Shown here one piece after another: positions 8,265-18,642 of a stretch of DNA of 64,000 nt. The notes beneath the pieces were generated by a model. It did no database searches, was not told where the DNA came from, and saw nothing but the letters and a program-made list of their open reading frames with translations. The DNA is from JAWKIW01 sp041394145. GTDB lineage: Bacteria > Actinomycetota > Acidimicrobiia > Acidimicrobiales > Acidimicrobilacustridaceae. The position numbers and the translations under genes are program-made. The DNA lies in assembly GCA_041394145.1 (NCBI GenBank), contig JAWKIW010000013.1:62001-126000 (forward strand), written 5' to 3'. Each line of letters opens with the position of its first letter. Position 1 is the first letter of the stretch.

Positions 8265-9224
8265 GTGGCCCGCTCCCGCTCCGGCGACGTCGCCGGTGAC
8301 GACCTCGACCCCGACGGCGCGCCCGCTGGTGACGACGCAGCCGGTGATCGTCGCGACGAGGTCGAGGACCGCGAGGACCGCGACGAGCGCGACGAGGCCG
8401 AGGACGCATCGGCTGCGGCCGCCGCCGCCGGCCCGCTGCCGCCGCCGCTGGGGGTCATCGCCATCGTCGTGGGGTTCGTGGCCGCCCAGATCCTCGGGGC
8501 CCTCGCCTACGTCCCCCTCGTCATGGCCGGCTGGGACCTCTACGCCCCCGGCGGCGACGGTGCGGCGCTCGGCCAGGTCGCCGGCAACCTGGCCGTCGGT
8601 CGCGCCCCGGAGGTCACCCGCAGCCTCGCCGACCTGCCGCTGTGGGCCTACTTCCTGGCCCAGCTCCCGTTCTGGCTGGGCTTCCTGGTCCCGGCCGTCG
8701 CCATCGTCTGGTACCGGTACGGGCCGCGCGGCGTCCCGGCGCTCGGCACCTGGATCGGCCTGCGGTTCAAGCCGGTCGACGTGCCCGTCGGCCTCGCCGT
8801 CGGCATCGCCAGCCAGCTGGTCATGGTCCAGGGCCTGTACTGGGTGGTGTTCCGGTTCATCGGCGACCAGGACGTCTCGGCCGAAGCCCGCCGGCTCACC
8901 GACCGGGCCACCGACGGGTGGGCCGTGCTGGCCCTGGTGGTCGTGGTCGGCATCGCCGCGCCGCTCGTGGAGGAGCTGTACTTCCGTGGCCTGACGATGC
9001 CGGTGATCGAGCGTCGGTGGGGTGCCACGGTCGGCGTCATCGGCTCGTCGCTGTACTTCGCCGGCACCCACTTCCAGACGCTGCAGTTCCCAGCCCTGCT
9101 CGTCTTCGGCGTGATCCTGGCCTGGCTGGTGCACCGCACCGGGCGCCTCGGTCCGGCCATCGTCGCCCACCTCGCCTTCAACCTGACGACGGTCGTCCTG
9201 CTGGTCTTCGGCATCGGCCTGTGA
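8265..9224 (+). CDS. CPBP family intramembrane glutamic protease
   Basis: A 319-residue protein. The first ~60 residues are an acidic, disordered Asp/Glu/Arg tail. The rest is a polytopic membrane domain with the CPBP (Rce1/CAAX-like) signature: EELYFRG around residues 240-246, F-x-x-x-H (FAGTH) about 25 residues later, and a final H-x-x-x-N (HLAFN). Family members cleave membrane substrates such as prenylated proteins or bacteriocin and regulatory peptides; the substrate here is unknown. The GTG start is fixed by the TAGGGT box six bases upstream. It is divergent from the DUF3499 gene. Confidence 0.85.
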   Translation: MARSRSGDVAGDDLDPDGAPAGDDAAGDRRDEVEDREDRDERDEAEDASAAAAAAGPLPPPLGVIAIVVGFVAAQILGALAYVPLVMAGWDLYAPGGDGAALGQVAGNLAVGRAPEVTRSLADLPLWAYFLAQLPFWLGFLVPAVAIVWYRYGPRGVPALGTWIGLRFKPVDVPVGLAVGIASQLVMVQGLYWVVFRFIGDQDVSAEARRLTDRATDGWAVLALVVVVGIAAPLVEELYFRGLTMPVIERRWGATVGVIGSSLYFAGTHFQTLQFPALLVFGVILAWLVHRTGRLGPAIVAHLAFNLTTVVLLVFGIGL

Positions 9225-9440
9225 CCGGGGTCGTCACCACGGCCACCGCGGCCACCGCGGTTCCGCGGCCACCGCCGAAGCGGCGGGACGGTCGCCCGTG
9301 GTGGATCGGGGGCGGGCCGTGCGCGCCACGGGAACTCCGCAGGTGAGAAGATGCGTTGTCCTGGCGGGCCCGTCCCGGCAGGATGCCCACCCAGCCGTCC
9401 GCATCCTCGTCGGGCCCACACCCCGGCTCGCCGCGCGCTC

Positions 9441-12264
9441 ATGACCGACGTCCCCGCCAACCCGATCACCGCCGGCCCGCTCGGGGCCGTGTCGGTGGAC
9501 CTCGCGCCCGCCGCCGAGCCCGAGGTCGCCCCCGAGCCCGAGCCGGCAGCGTCGCGTCGCGGGCGGCTCGGGCGGGCCTGGCACCGGCTGCTGACGATGC
9601 CGTCGGAGCAGTACGTCCCCATGCTGCTGTCGCTGATCGTGGTGACGGCCTGCGTGGTCTTCACCGTCCTCCAGCTGGGGCCCGCCAACATCGTCGCCGA
9701 CAACACGCCGGCCGGCGGCGACATGGGCGCCCACGTCTGGGGCCCGGCGTTCCTGCGCGACCACCTCCTGCCCGAGGGGCGCCTCGCCGGGTGGACGCCC
9801 GACTGGTACGCCGGCTTCCCCGCCTACCAGTTCTACATGGTGGTCCCGTCGCTGCTGATCGCCCTGCTCAGCTACGTGATCCCCTACGGGATCGCCTTCA
9901 AGCTGGTGGCGGTCAGCGGCGTGCTCACCCTGCCCATCGCCGCCTGGGCCTTCGGCAAGCTCGCCGACCTGCCGTTCCCGACGCTGCCCCTGTTGGCCGT
10001 GGGGGCGACGGTGTTCCTGTTCGACCGGTCGTTCTCGATCTACGGGGGCAACATCCCGTCGACGCTCGCCGGCGAGTTCTGCGTTCTCCATCTCGCTGAC
10101 GTTCGCCATCTTGTACCTCGGCGTGCTGGTGCGGGGGCTGCGCACCGGTCGGCTGCGGGGCTGGGCCGCCGTGCTGCTCGCCCTCACCGGCCTGTGCCAC
10201 CTCATCCCGCTGATCTTCGCCGTGGTGTGCACCGCGGTGGCCCTGGTGCTGTTCCCGGCGTGGCGGTTCAAGCGGTGGCTGCTGCTGGCGGTGCCGTGCC
10301 TCGGCGCGGCGGTGGTGACCCTCGTGCTCGCCGAGCAGCGCGACGCCGCGTGGCTGTGGGCCACCCTCGGGGCGGTGCTCGCACTCGGCCTCGTCACCGC
10401 GGGCTGGCAGCGGGTGAAGTACTGGGCCCCGACGCTGGCGGTCGGCGGGCTCCTCACGGCGTGGTGGACCGTGCCCTTCTACCTCCAGCACAAGTACATG
10501 AACGACATGGGCTGGGAGAAGATCGAGCGCTTCCGGACCTACCTGTTCGACCGGGACAAGCTCGACCCCCAGCTGGTCGACAGCCCCAAGCTGAGCTGGG
10601 TCATCGTGGTGGCGGCCGCCGGGCTGGTCCTGTCGCTGGTGTGGGCCCGTCGCGGCGGCATCTTCTGGGGGCTGGTCGCCGGCACCTTCGCCGCCCTGTT
10701 CATCGTCATGCCCCAGGGCCGGCTGTGGAACGCCCGGCTGCTGCCCTTCTACTACCTGGCGCTGTACCTGCTGGCCGCCATCGGCATCGCCGAGATCGGG
10801 CGCCTGCTGGCCCTGCTGTTCGCCCGCGACGTCACCCGCCCCCTGAAGTCGGTCACCGGCGCCACCGCCATCATCGGCCTGTGCCTCGGGCTCGGCGTCG
10901 TGGCCATGCCCCTGCGGGCCATGCCGTTCGGCAGCACCGACACCGCCACCGGCACCTACCGGTGGGGTCCGTTCACCACCACCGAGACCAGCTTCATCCC
11001 CTCGTGGGCCACCTGGAACTTCACCGGGTACGAGGGCAAGCCCGCCTACCCCGAGTACTACGCGGTGACCCAGGAGATGGCCCGGATCGGCCAGACCGAG
11101 GGGTGCGGCCGCGCCATGTGGGAGCACGAGGAGCAGCACGACCGCTACGGGACGCCGATGGCCCTGATGCTGCTGCCGTTCTGGACCGACGGCTGCATCG
11201 GGTCGATGGAGGGCCTCTACTTCGAGGCCTCCAGCACCACGCCCTACCACTTCATCAACCAGGACGAGCTGTCGACCGGGCCGTCCAACGCCCAGCGCGA
11301 CCTGCCCTACGACCCCGGTCCGCCGACCGCCGCCGACTTCGACCTGGGCATCCAGCACCTCAAGATGCTCGGCACCCGCTACTACATGGCCATCTCCGAC
11401 CGGATGCAGCAGCTCGCCGACGACCACCCCGACCTGACCCAGGTCGGTGCGTCGGGCCCGTGGAAGATCTACCGGGTCCGCGGGGGCGAGGACCTCGTGC
11501 AGCCGCTGCCGTTCCAACCGGCGGTGGTCACCGATCTGGAGCGCGACAACCCCAAGGACTACCTGACGACCGGAACCGAGCCGAAGAAGAAGACCGGCTC
11601 GCCGTGGCAGTTCGCCGCCATGGACTGGTACCAGGACCGCAACGCCTGGGACGTGGAGCTGGCCGAGAGCGGCCCGGCCGAGTGGCAGCGGGTGCCGCGG
11701 GGCGAGGCACCCAAGCTGGCGCCGACCACGCCCGTCACGGTGTCCAACGTCGAGCAGGGCACCGACACCATCTCCTTCGACGTGTCCGAGCCCGGCACCC
11801 CCGTGCTGGTGAAGGCCTCGTACTTCCCGAACTGGAAGGCCTCCGGCGCCGAGGGCCCCTACCGGGTCACGCCCAACCTCATGGTGGTGGTGCCCACGTC
11901 CACCCACGTCGACCTCTCCTACGGCTACACCCGGGTCGACTGGCTGGCGTGGCTCCTCACGTTGGTGGGCATCGCCGGCGCGGTGGCCCTGTTCCGCCTC
12001 CCGGCGGTGGTGATGCCGGCGACGTGGGCCGAGCGACGGGCCGCCCGCAAGGCGAAGGCCGCCGAGGAGGCGGCCCTGGCCGCCGCCACCCTCGCCGACC
12101 TCGACACCTCCGAGGTCGACGACGAGTCGCGGATGTGGGAGTCGACCGGCAGCGGGCCGCCGACCGCCCAGCAGCCGGCCGTGGTCATCGAGGCGGGGCC
12201 GCCCGAGGACGCGGCGCCGACGTCGCGGCCTGCCGGTGACGACCACCCGCCGCCGGAGACGTGA
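9441..12264 (+). CDS. Large membrane protein, GT-C/6-pyruvoyl-tetrahydropterin-synthase-related type, frameshifted
   Basis: A ~940-residue polytopic membrane protein. After a Pro/Glu-rich cytoplasmic tail the first loop contains DNTPAGGDMGAHVW and WTPDWYAGFPAY, the acidic-loop layout of GT-C-like proteins and of the PTPS-related membrane family. These are thought to transfer sugars from polyprenyl carriers. The reading frame breaks once: an extra T near 10077-10080 shifts frame after STLAGEF, and the protein resumes from 10081 as AFSISLTFAILYLGVLVRG. The C-terminal ~60 residues are charged and cytoplasmic. The stop overlaps the GT2 start (GTGA). Likely a sequencing indel; otherwise a real truncation. 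Confidence 0.7.
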
Positions 12265-13174
12265 GCCGCCGTCGGGCGATCGGATCCGCAGCCCTGGTGG
12301 CCGCGCTCGTCGGGGCGGCCGTCGTGGCGCGCCGCCGGCGGGCCCACGGCGTCGAGGTCCGCTCCGACCTCGACCGCCGGCGCGACCGGCCCGTGCCCCC
12401 CGGTCAGGTCCGGCTCACCGTGGTGGTGCCCGCCTACCGCGAGGAGCGCATCGGCGACACCGTGCGTCGCCTGCGCGCCGAGCTCGCCCCCATCGCCGAC
12501 GACGGCGGGCTCGAGATCGTCGTCGTGGACGACGGCAGCCACGACGGGACGGCCGAGAAGGCCGAGGACGCCGCCGCCGACGTGGTGCTGCGCCAGCCGG
12601 TCAACCGGGGCAAGGGGGCGGCCGTGCGGACGGGGGTGCTCGCCGCCCGGGGTCGGGTCGTGGCCTTCACCGACGCCGACCTCTCCTACGCACCCGATCA
12701 GCTGATCGGCCTGCTCGAGCGGGTGGAGGACGGGTGGGACGTCGTGGTGGGCAGCCGTCGCCACACCGACACCACCACCTTGATGCGGGCCCGGCGGATC
12801 CGCGAGATCGGGGGCCGGGCCATCAACGTGCTCACCAAGGTCGTGCTGCTCGGGCAGCACCGCGACACCCAGTGCGGGCTGAAGGCCTTCCGCTCGGACG
12901 TGGGGCGGCTGATCTTCTCCCACTCCCACGTCGACGGCTTCGCCTTCGACGTCGAGGTCTTCCACCTCGTCGAGCGGTACCACCTCTCGCTCACGGAGGT
13001 CCCGGTCCGGGTGCAGAACTCGCCCCGCTCGACGGTGAAGGTCGTGCGTGACGCGCTGCGCCTGGTCCGAGACCTGTTCCGCATCCGCGCCTGGGACCGC
13101 CTCGGCGTGTACGACCCCGAGCCGGGCGATCTGGCGCGCTGGCGGCGCCCGTGCGCGAGGAGCAGGCCGTCTGA
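12261..13174 (+). CDS. Family 2 glycosyltransferase, dolichol-phosphate mannosyltransferase-like
   Basis: A GT-A fold enzyme of ~300 residues with an N-terminal hydrophobic helix. The donor-binding start is LTVVVPAYREERIGDTVRRL, followed by IVVVDDGSHDGT (first Asp pair), NRGKGAAVRTG and the metal-binding FTDADLSY. This pattern matches polyprenyl-phosphate mannosyl/glucosyl transferases (DPM1-like). It starts at a GTG overlapping the previous stop. As given, the frame runs to 13421 and overlaps manB by 160 bases. A one-base deletion near 13137 would instead end the protein at 13172-13174 (tail APVREEQAV), so that end is used here. It sits beside manB, which feeds mannose-1-phosphate for its donor. 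Confidence 0.85.
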
Positions 13175-13249
13175 CCCGGGCGATCCGGCGGCTCGTCCCG
13201 CCGGAGGAGTGAGCCACCGCCGCCGATCGGGGGCGACGACGGGCAGCGG

Positions 13250-13255
13250 TAGGGT
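13250..13255 (+). promoter_or_regulatory. -10 box TAGGGT of manB
   Basis: TAGGGT ends six bases before the manB ATG at 13262. It lies in the short gap that would exist if the GT2 gene ends at 13174, supporting that shorter end. Confidence 0.5.
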
Positions 13256-13261
13256 CTCGCC

Positions 13262-14629
13262 ATGCCCCCCATCGACCCCGCTCGGCTCGACCCCATCTTC
13301 AAGGCCTACGACGTGCGCGGCACCGTTCCCGACCAGCTCGACGCCGCCATCGTCGAGAACATCGGTGCCGCCTTCGCTCGGTTCGCTCTCGACGAAGGCG
13401 GTCGCTGCGACAAGGTCCTGATCGGTCGGGACATGCGGCCGACCGGCGTGGAGCTGGCCGGCGCCTTCGCCCGCGGCGTCACCTCCCAGGGCGTCGACGT
13501 CGAGCACCTCGGGCTGTGCTCCACCGACGAGGTGTTCTTCGCCGCCGGTCGCTACGACGCCCCGGCCGCCCAGCTCACCGCGTCGCACAACCCGGCCGGG
13601 TACAACGGCATCAAGCTGGCCCTGGCCGGCGCCCGGCCGGTGGGCGAGGACAGCGGCCTCGCCGACATCAAGGCCATGGCGGCGAAGGGGTTGGAGCCCG
13701 TCGCCGACGTCGGCTCGGTCTCCAGCCGGGAGGCCCTGGCCGACTTCGCGGCACACGTCCACTCCTTCGTCGACCTGTCGGTCCTGGCCCCGCTGTCGGT
13801 GGTCGCCGACACCGCGAACGGCATGGGGGGCCTGATCGTGCCGGCCGTGTTCGACGGCCTGCCGTTCGACGTCGAGGTGATGTACGCCGAGCTCGACGGC
13901 ACCTTCCCCAACCACCCTGCCGACCCCATCCAGCCCGAGAACCAGCGCGACCTCGTCGCCCGGGTGCTCGACAAGGGTGCCGACGTGGGCCTCGCCTTCG
14001 ACGGCGACGCCGACCGCGTGTTCCTGGTCGACGACCAGGGCCAGCTGCTGTCGGGATCGCTGACCACGGCCATCGTCGCCAAGGTGATGCTCGAGAAGAA
14101 CCCGGGTGCCACCATCCTGCACAACCTGATCTGCTCCAAGGCCGTGCCCGAGGTGATCCGCGAGAACGGCGGCACCCCGGTGCGCACCCGGGTGGGGCAC
14201 TCGCTCATCAAGAAGGTGATGGCCGAGACGGGCGCGGCCTTCGGCGGTGAGCACTCGGGCCACTACTACTTCCGCGACAACTACCGGGCCGACTCGGGGA
14301 TCATCGCCGCCCTCGTGGTGCTCGAGGAGCTGTCCCGCAGCGGCCAGAAGCTCTCCGAGCTGCGCACGCCGTTCGAGCGCTACGCAGCCTCGGGCGAGAT
14401 CAACACGACCGTGGCCGACACCGGCGCCGTGATCGACGCGGTGGCCGCCGCCTTCCCCGACGCCACCCAGGACCGCCTCGACGGCCTGACCGTCGACCTC
14501 GGCAGCTGGTGGTTCAACCTGCGGCCCTCCAACACCGAGCCCCTGCTGCGGCTGAACCTCGAGGCCCCCTCGGCCGAGGAGGTCGCCGACCACGTGGCCG
14601 AGGTGCAGGCGGTGATGTCGGCGTCGTGA
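13262..14629 (+). CDS. manB: Phosphomannomutase/phosphoglucomutase
   Basis: A 455-residue alpha-D-phosphohexomutase that interconverts mannose-6-P and mannose-1-P (and often the glucose forms). The active-site phosphoserine loop is TASHNP at 106-111, the metal loop is DGDADR at 247-252, the sugar-recognition loop is GGEHSGHYYF, and the phosphate-binding loop is RPSNTEPLLR near the end. Domain order and length are typical. Mannose-1-P is the precursor of GDP-mannose used by DPM-like transferases such as the preceding gene. The order manB, Trm112-like, TobH-like matches other actinobacteria. Its ATG follows TAGGGT by six bases. Confidence 0.95.
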   Translation: MPPIDPARLDPIFKAYDVRGTVPDQLDAAIVENIGAAFARFALDEGGRCDKVLIGRDMRPTGVELAGAFARGVTSQGVDVEHLGLCSTDEVFFAAGRYDAPAAQLTASHNPAGYNGIKLALAGARPVGEDSGLADIKAMAAKGLEPVADVGSVSSREALADFAAHVHSFVDLSVLAPLSVVADTANGMGGLIVPAVFDGLPFDVEVMYAELDGTFPNHPADPIQPENQRDLVARVLDKGADVGLAFDGDADRVFLVDDQGQLLSGSLTTAIVAKVMLEKNPGATILHNLICSKAVPEVIRENGGTPVRTRVGHSLIKKVMAETGAAFGGEHSGHYYFRDNYRADSGIIAALVVLEELSRSGQKLSELRTPFERYAASGEINTTVADTGAVIDAVAAAFPDATQDRLDGLTVDLGSWWFNLRPSNTEPLLRLNLEAPSAEEVADHVAEVQAVMSAS

Positions 14630-14714
14630 GCCGGCCCGAGGGCGCCGTCCGCGCTCGGCGGATCGCGGGGCGGGGTAGCCTCGATCGACCTGCACCGGAG
14701 GAGACGCACCCGCC

Positions 14715-14957
14715 ATGGCACTCGACCCGCAGCTGCTCGAGATCCTCGCCTGCCCCGAGGACAAGGGCCCGCTGCTCTACTTCGCCGACGAGGACACGCT
14801 GTACAACCCCCGGCTGAAGCGGCGGTACCACATCAAGGACGACATCCCGATCATGCTCGTCGACGAGGCCGAGGCCGTCTCCGACGACGAGGACGCCCGG
14901 CTGACGGCCAAGGCGGAGGCCGAGGGCGTGCGACCGACCTTCGAGCCCGGGACGTGA
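14715..14957 (+). CDS. Trm112 family protein
   Basis: An 80-residue protein beginning MALDPQLLEILACPEDKGPL, with YNPRLKRRYHIKDDIPIMLV, the Trm112/YcaR signature. Eukaryotic Trm112 activates methyltransferases; bacterial forms are small and of uncertain role, often next to sugar-nucleotide or envelope genes. Only one cysteine of the usual zinc site remains (ACPEDKG), so metal binding is probably lost. A TAGCCT box (14676-14681) and a GGAGGA ribosome binding site indicate a short-leader promoter. Its stop overlaps the next GTG. Confidence 0.85.
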   Translation: MALDPQLLEILACPEDKGPLLYFADEDTLYNPRLKRRYHIKDDIPIMLVDEAEAVSDDEDARLTAKAEAEGVRPTFEPGT

Positions 14958-15991
14958 CGATGGCCGAGCGCCTCGACACCGTCGGCATGTTCGACCTGAC
15001 CGCCGGGCTCCCCGAGCAGGTGGCGGCGGCGGTCGACCTCGCCGACGGCCTCGAGGACCTGCCCGACCACGACGACGTCGAGAACGTGGTCGTGCTGGGC
15101 ATGGGCGGCAGCGGCATGGCGGGCGACGTCGTGCGCGAGATCGCCGGGCCGTTCATGCCGGTCCCCGTCATCGTGCACAAGGGCTACGGCACGCCCAACT
15201 TCATCGACGAGCACTCGCTGGTGTTCGCCGTGTCCTTCTCGGGCAACACCGAGGAGACGATCGACGCCGCCACCAGCGCCGCCATGCAGGGTGGGCGCAT
15301 CGTCGCCCTGTCCAGCGGCGGTGAGCTGCAGGACCTGGCCGGCGACTGGGGTGCCCCCCACATCCGCCTGCCCGCCGACATCCCCATGCCGCGGGCCGGG
15401 ATCGGTGCCGTCGCCGTGCCCCCGCTCGTGGTGCTCGAGCAGGTCGGCCTGTTCCCGGGGGCCCGGTCGTGGATCGGTGCCGCCGTCGACCAGCTGGCCA
15501 AGCGCCGCGACCAGCTGGTGGCCGAGCGCACCCCGGCCCTCGAGCTGGCCCGCCACCTCGACCGCCAGATCCCCCTCGTCTACGGCGGGGGCGGGCTCGG
15601 CCTGGCTGCGGCGACCCGGTGGAAGTGCCAGATCAACGAGAACGCCAAGGCGCCGGCCTTCTACAACGTGCACCCCGAGCTGTGCCACAACGAGATCTGC
15701 GGCTGGGGCCAGCACGGCGACGTGACCCGGCAGGTGCTGCAGGTCGTGAACCTGCGCCACGAGTACGAGCATCCCCAGCTCGCCCGCCGGTACGACCTGG
15801 TCAACGACATGATCGACGAGGTCGTGGGCGGGGTGCACGAGGTCGTGGCCGAAGGCGACGGGCCGCTGGCCCAGCTGTTCGACCTGGTGCTGTTCGGCGA
15901 TTTCGTGAGCCTGCACCTCGCCGACCTCGCCGGGGTCGACCCGGGACCGATCCCGGTCCTCGACGACCTCAAGCGGGCCCTGGCCGAGTAG
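14954..15991 (+). CDS. TobH-like SIS-domain bifunctional phosphoglucose/phosphomannose isomerase
   Basis: A 345-residue sugar isomerase family protein. The first SIS domain has VVLGMGGSGMAGDVV and the phosphosugar loop SFSGNTEETIDA; the second domain includes CHNEICGW near residue 255. It is related to archaeal and actinobacterial bifunctional PGI/PMI enzymes that interconvert fructose-6-P with glucose-6-P or mannose-6-P. Mycobacterial TobH (Rv3256c) is the syntenic relative, and some members may have lost activity. The GTG at 14954 overlaps the previous stop; an ATG six bases later is an alternative. It could supply mannose-6-P for ManB. Confidence 0.85.
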   Translation: MTMAERLDTVGMFDLTAGLPEQVAAAVDLADGLEDLPDHDDVENVVVLGMGGSGMAGDVVREIAGPFMPVPVIVHKGYGTPNFIDEHSLVFAVSFSGNTEETIDAATSAAMQGGRIVALSSGGELQDLAGDWGAPHIRLPADIPMPRAGIGAVAVPPLVVLEQVGLFPGARSWIGAAVDQLAKRRDQLVAERTPALELARHLDRQIPLVYGGGGLGLAAATRWKCQINENAKAPAFYNVHPELCHNEICGWGQHGDVTRQVLQVVNLRHEYEHPQLARRYDLVNDMIDEVVGGVHEVVAEGDGPLAQLFDLVLFGDFVSLHLADLAGVDPGPIPVLDDLKRALAE

Positions 15992-16019
15992 CCCGGCCCC
16001 CTGGCCGAGTAGCCCGGCC
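15978..16019 (+). repeat. 21-bp tandem duplication spanning the isomerase stop
   Basis: CCCTGGCCGAGTAGCCCGG is present twice with a 21-bp period (15978-15998 and 15999-16019). The first copy contains the TAG stop of the isomerase gene and the second copy repeats it outside the gene. Confidence 0.8.
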
Positions 16020-16047
16020 CCCCGGCCCCCGACCCCGTGGGTGTTTC

Positions 16048-16087
16048 GGTCATGGATCTGCGTGCTCCAGCACGCAGATCCATGACC
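16048..16087. repeat. Perfect 40-bp palindromic element, copy 1 of an interspersed repeat
   Basis: The left arm GGTCATGGATCTGCGTGCT (16048-16066) and the right arm 16069-16087 are perfect 19-bp inverted repeats separated by CC. The outer sequence is imperfectly palindromic as well. A ~24-bp tandem repeat of CATGACCAG-containing units follows (16081-16103 and 16104-16126), then an 11-G run (16125-16135). A related element sharing GCACGCAGATCCATGAC lies at 37384-37429. It lies between the isomerase stop and the ahcY promoter and could also act as a terminator-like hairpin. Confidence 0.75.
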
Positions 16088-16173
16088 AGAACGCCGGGGT
16101 CGGCATGACCAGCACGCGGGGGTAGGGGGGGGGGGCGCTGGGGGCGGTCGTGGTCGGTGGGCGCCCGCTGCCC

Positions 16174-16179
16174 TACACT
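16174..16179 (+). promoter_or_regulatory. -10 box TACACT of ahcY
   Basis: TACACT gives a predicted transcript start near 16186 and a leader of ~100 bases before the ahcY ATG at 16289. This differs from the leaderless genes around it. Confidence 0.4.
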
Positions 16180-16209
16180 CGTGGGCTGCCCCGGGCTGAT
16201 GTGAGAGGT

Positions 16210-16285
16210 GTCAGCAGACCCCAGCTCGCCGGCGACCCGAACATCCCCCGTTCGGCGCGCCCGCGCGCCAGGAAGGTCTGCTGAC
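16210..16285 (+). promoter_or_regulatory. Structured 5' leader of ahcY, candidate cis-regulatory RNA
   Basis: GTCAGCAGACC (16210-16220) pairs perfectly with GGTCTGCTGAC (16275-16285), which ends four bases before the ATG region. Enclosed are two hairpins: CCGAAC/GTTCGG (16237-16242 and 16250-16255) and GGCGCG/CGCGCC (16254-16259 and 16264-16269), which share two bases and so may alternate. The closing stem takes in the last two G of the AGGAAGG ribosome binding site (16270-16276). This would let folding control translation. I do not recognise a known SAM or SAH riboswitch consensus. Confidence 0.5.
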
Positions 16286-16288
16286 CCC

Positions 16289-17749
<1,461 letters not shown>

Positions 17750-17798
17750 CGCCGCCGCGGCCGCCTCGTCGTCCGGCGACGGCGAGGTGAGGGGGTCC

Positions 17799-17804
17799 TA
17801 GACT
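17799..17804 (+). promoter_or_regulatory. -10 box TAGACT of the beta-hydroxylase-like gene
   Basis: TAGACT ends seven bases before the ATG at 17812, consistent with a leaderless transcript. Confidence 0.5.
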
Positions 17805-17811
17805 CCCGCCG

Positions 17812-18621
17812 ATGTCCGCACCGACCCGCCCCCGTCCGACCGGTCCGCGCCGGTCGGCGGGGGCGGGTGGCGCGTCCGGGGACGGGGCGGCTCGTCGGGC
17901 CTGGTGGTCGACGACTGCGACCTCGGTCCGCCACAACCTGCCGTACTGGCCCGTGATGGTGTGGAACCTCGCGCTGTGGGTGCTGCTGCGGCCGCGCCGG
18001 TGGTTCGGCATCGACGACTTCCCCGCCACCGGGGCCGTGGTCCGGGACTGGAAGGCCGTGCGGGACGAGGCCCTGGAGCTGCGGCGCGGCGGCGTCGCCG
18101 TGCCCGCCTTCGACCAGCTCGATCCCGGCCAGCGTCGGCTCACCGCCGACGGCGGCTGGAGGAGCTTCGTGCTGCGCTTCGGTGGCAACGACGTGCCGGC
18201 CAACCGCGCCCTGTGCCCGACCACGACCGCCCTGCTCGACGAGGTCCCCGACGTCTACACCGCGATGTTCTCCGTGCTCGAGCCGGGCACGCGCCTGCCG
18301 CTGCACGCCGGCGCGATCAAGGGCGTGGTGCGCTTCCTGCTCCCGGTGGTCGTGCCCGACGACGGGGCGTGCCGCCTCCACCTCGGCGGCGTCACCCGGG
18401 TGCTGGCCGAGGGGGAGCCCCTGTACTTCGACGACACCTACCCGCATCGGGCGGCCAACGACGCGGGAGGCGAGCGGGTCACGCTGTTCGTCGACCTGGT
18501 GCGGCCGATGCCGTGGCCCTGGCTCGACCGGGCCAACCGCCGGTTCCTCCGCCGACTCGGGGCGAGCCGACGCATGCTGGGCGCCGTGGTGCGGGCCGAG
18601 GCGGCCACCGCCCGGCCCTGA
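17812..18621 (+). CDS. Aspartyl/asparaginyl beta-hydroxylase family dioxygenase
   Basis: A 269-residue protein with a basic Pro/Arg N-terminus, a hydrophobic helix (YWPVMVWNLALWVLL) and a C-terminal cupin-like domain. The double-stranded beta-helix shows LPLHAGAIKGVVRFLLPVVV, with an iron-ligand His, then YFDDTYPHRAAND with the second His, then ERVTLFVDLVRP. This is the Asp/Asn beta-hydroxylase (Fe(II)/2-oxoglutarate-type) pattern, also found in lipid A-modifying LpxO enzymes. The substrate is unknown; the membrane helix argues for a lipid or membrane target. Its stop is 21 bases from the convergent P450 gene. Confidence 0.82.
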   Translation: MSAPTRPRPTGPRRSAGAGGASGDGAARRAWWSTTATSVRHNLPYWPVMVWNLALWVLLRPRRWFGIDDFPATGAVVRDWKAVRDEALELRRGGVAVPAFDQLDPGQRRLTADGGWRSFVLRFGGNDVPANRALCPTTTALLDEVPDVYTAMFSVLEPGTRLPLHAGAIKGVVRFLLPVVVPDDGACRLHLGGVTRVLAEGEPLYFDDTYPHRAANDAGGERVTLFVDLVRPMPWPWLDRANRRFLRRLGASRRMLGAVVRAEAATARP

Positions 18622-18642
18622 GCCGGGCCGCGGGCTCGCTGG

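Noticed and set aside
6016..8994. A 992-residue plus-strand frame opposite ftsH
   Set aside because: Composition is His/Asp/Gly/Val-rich without motifs, while the minus strand encodes a complete FtsH.
16180..16288. Known SAH or SAM riboswitch upstream of ahcY
   Set aside because: The leader folds, but I do not see the conserved core of any known class; it is reported only as a candidate structured leader.
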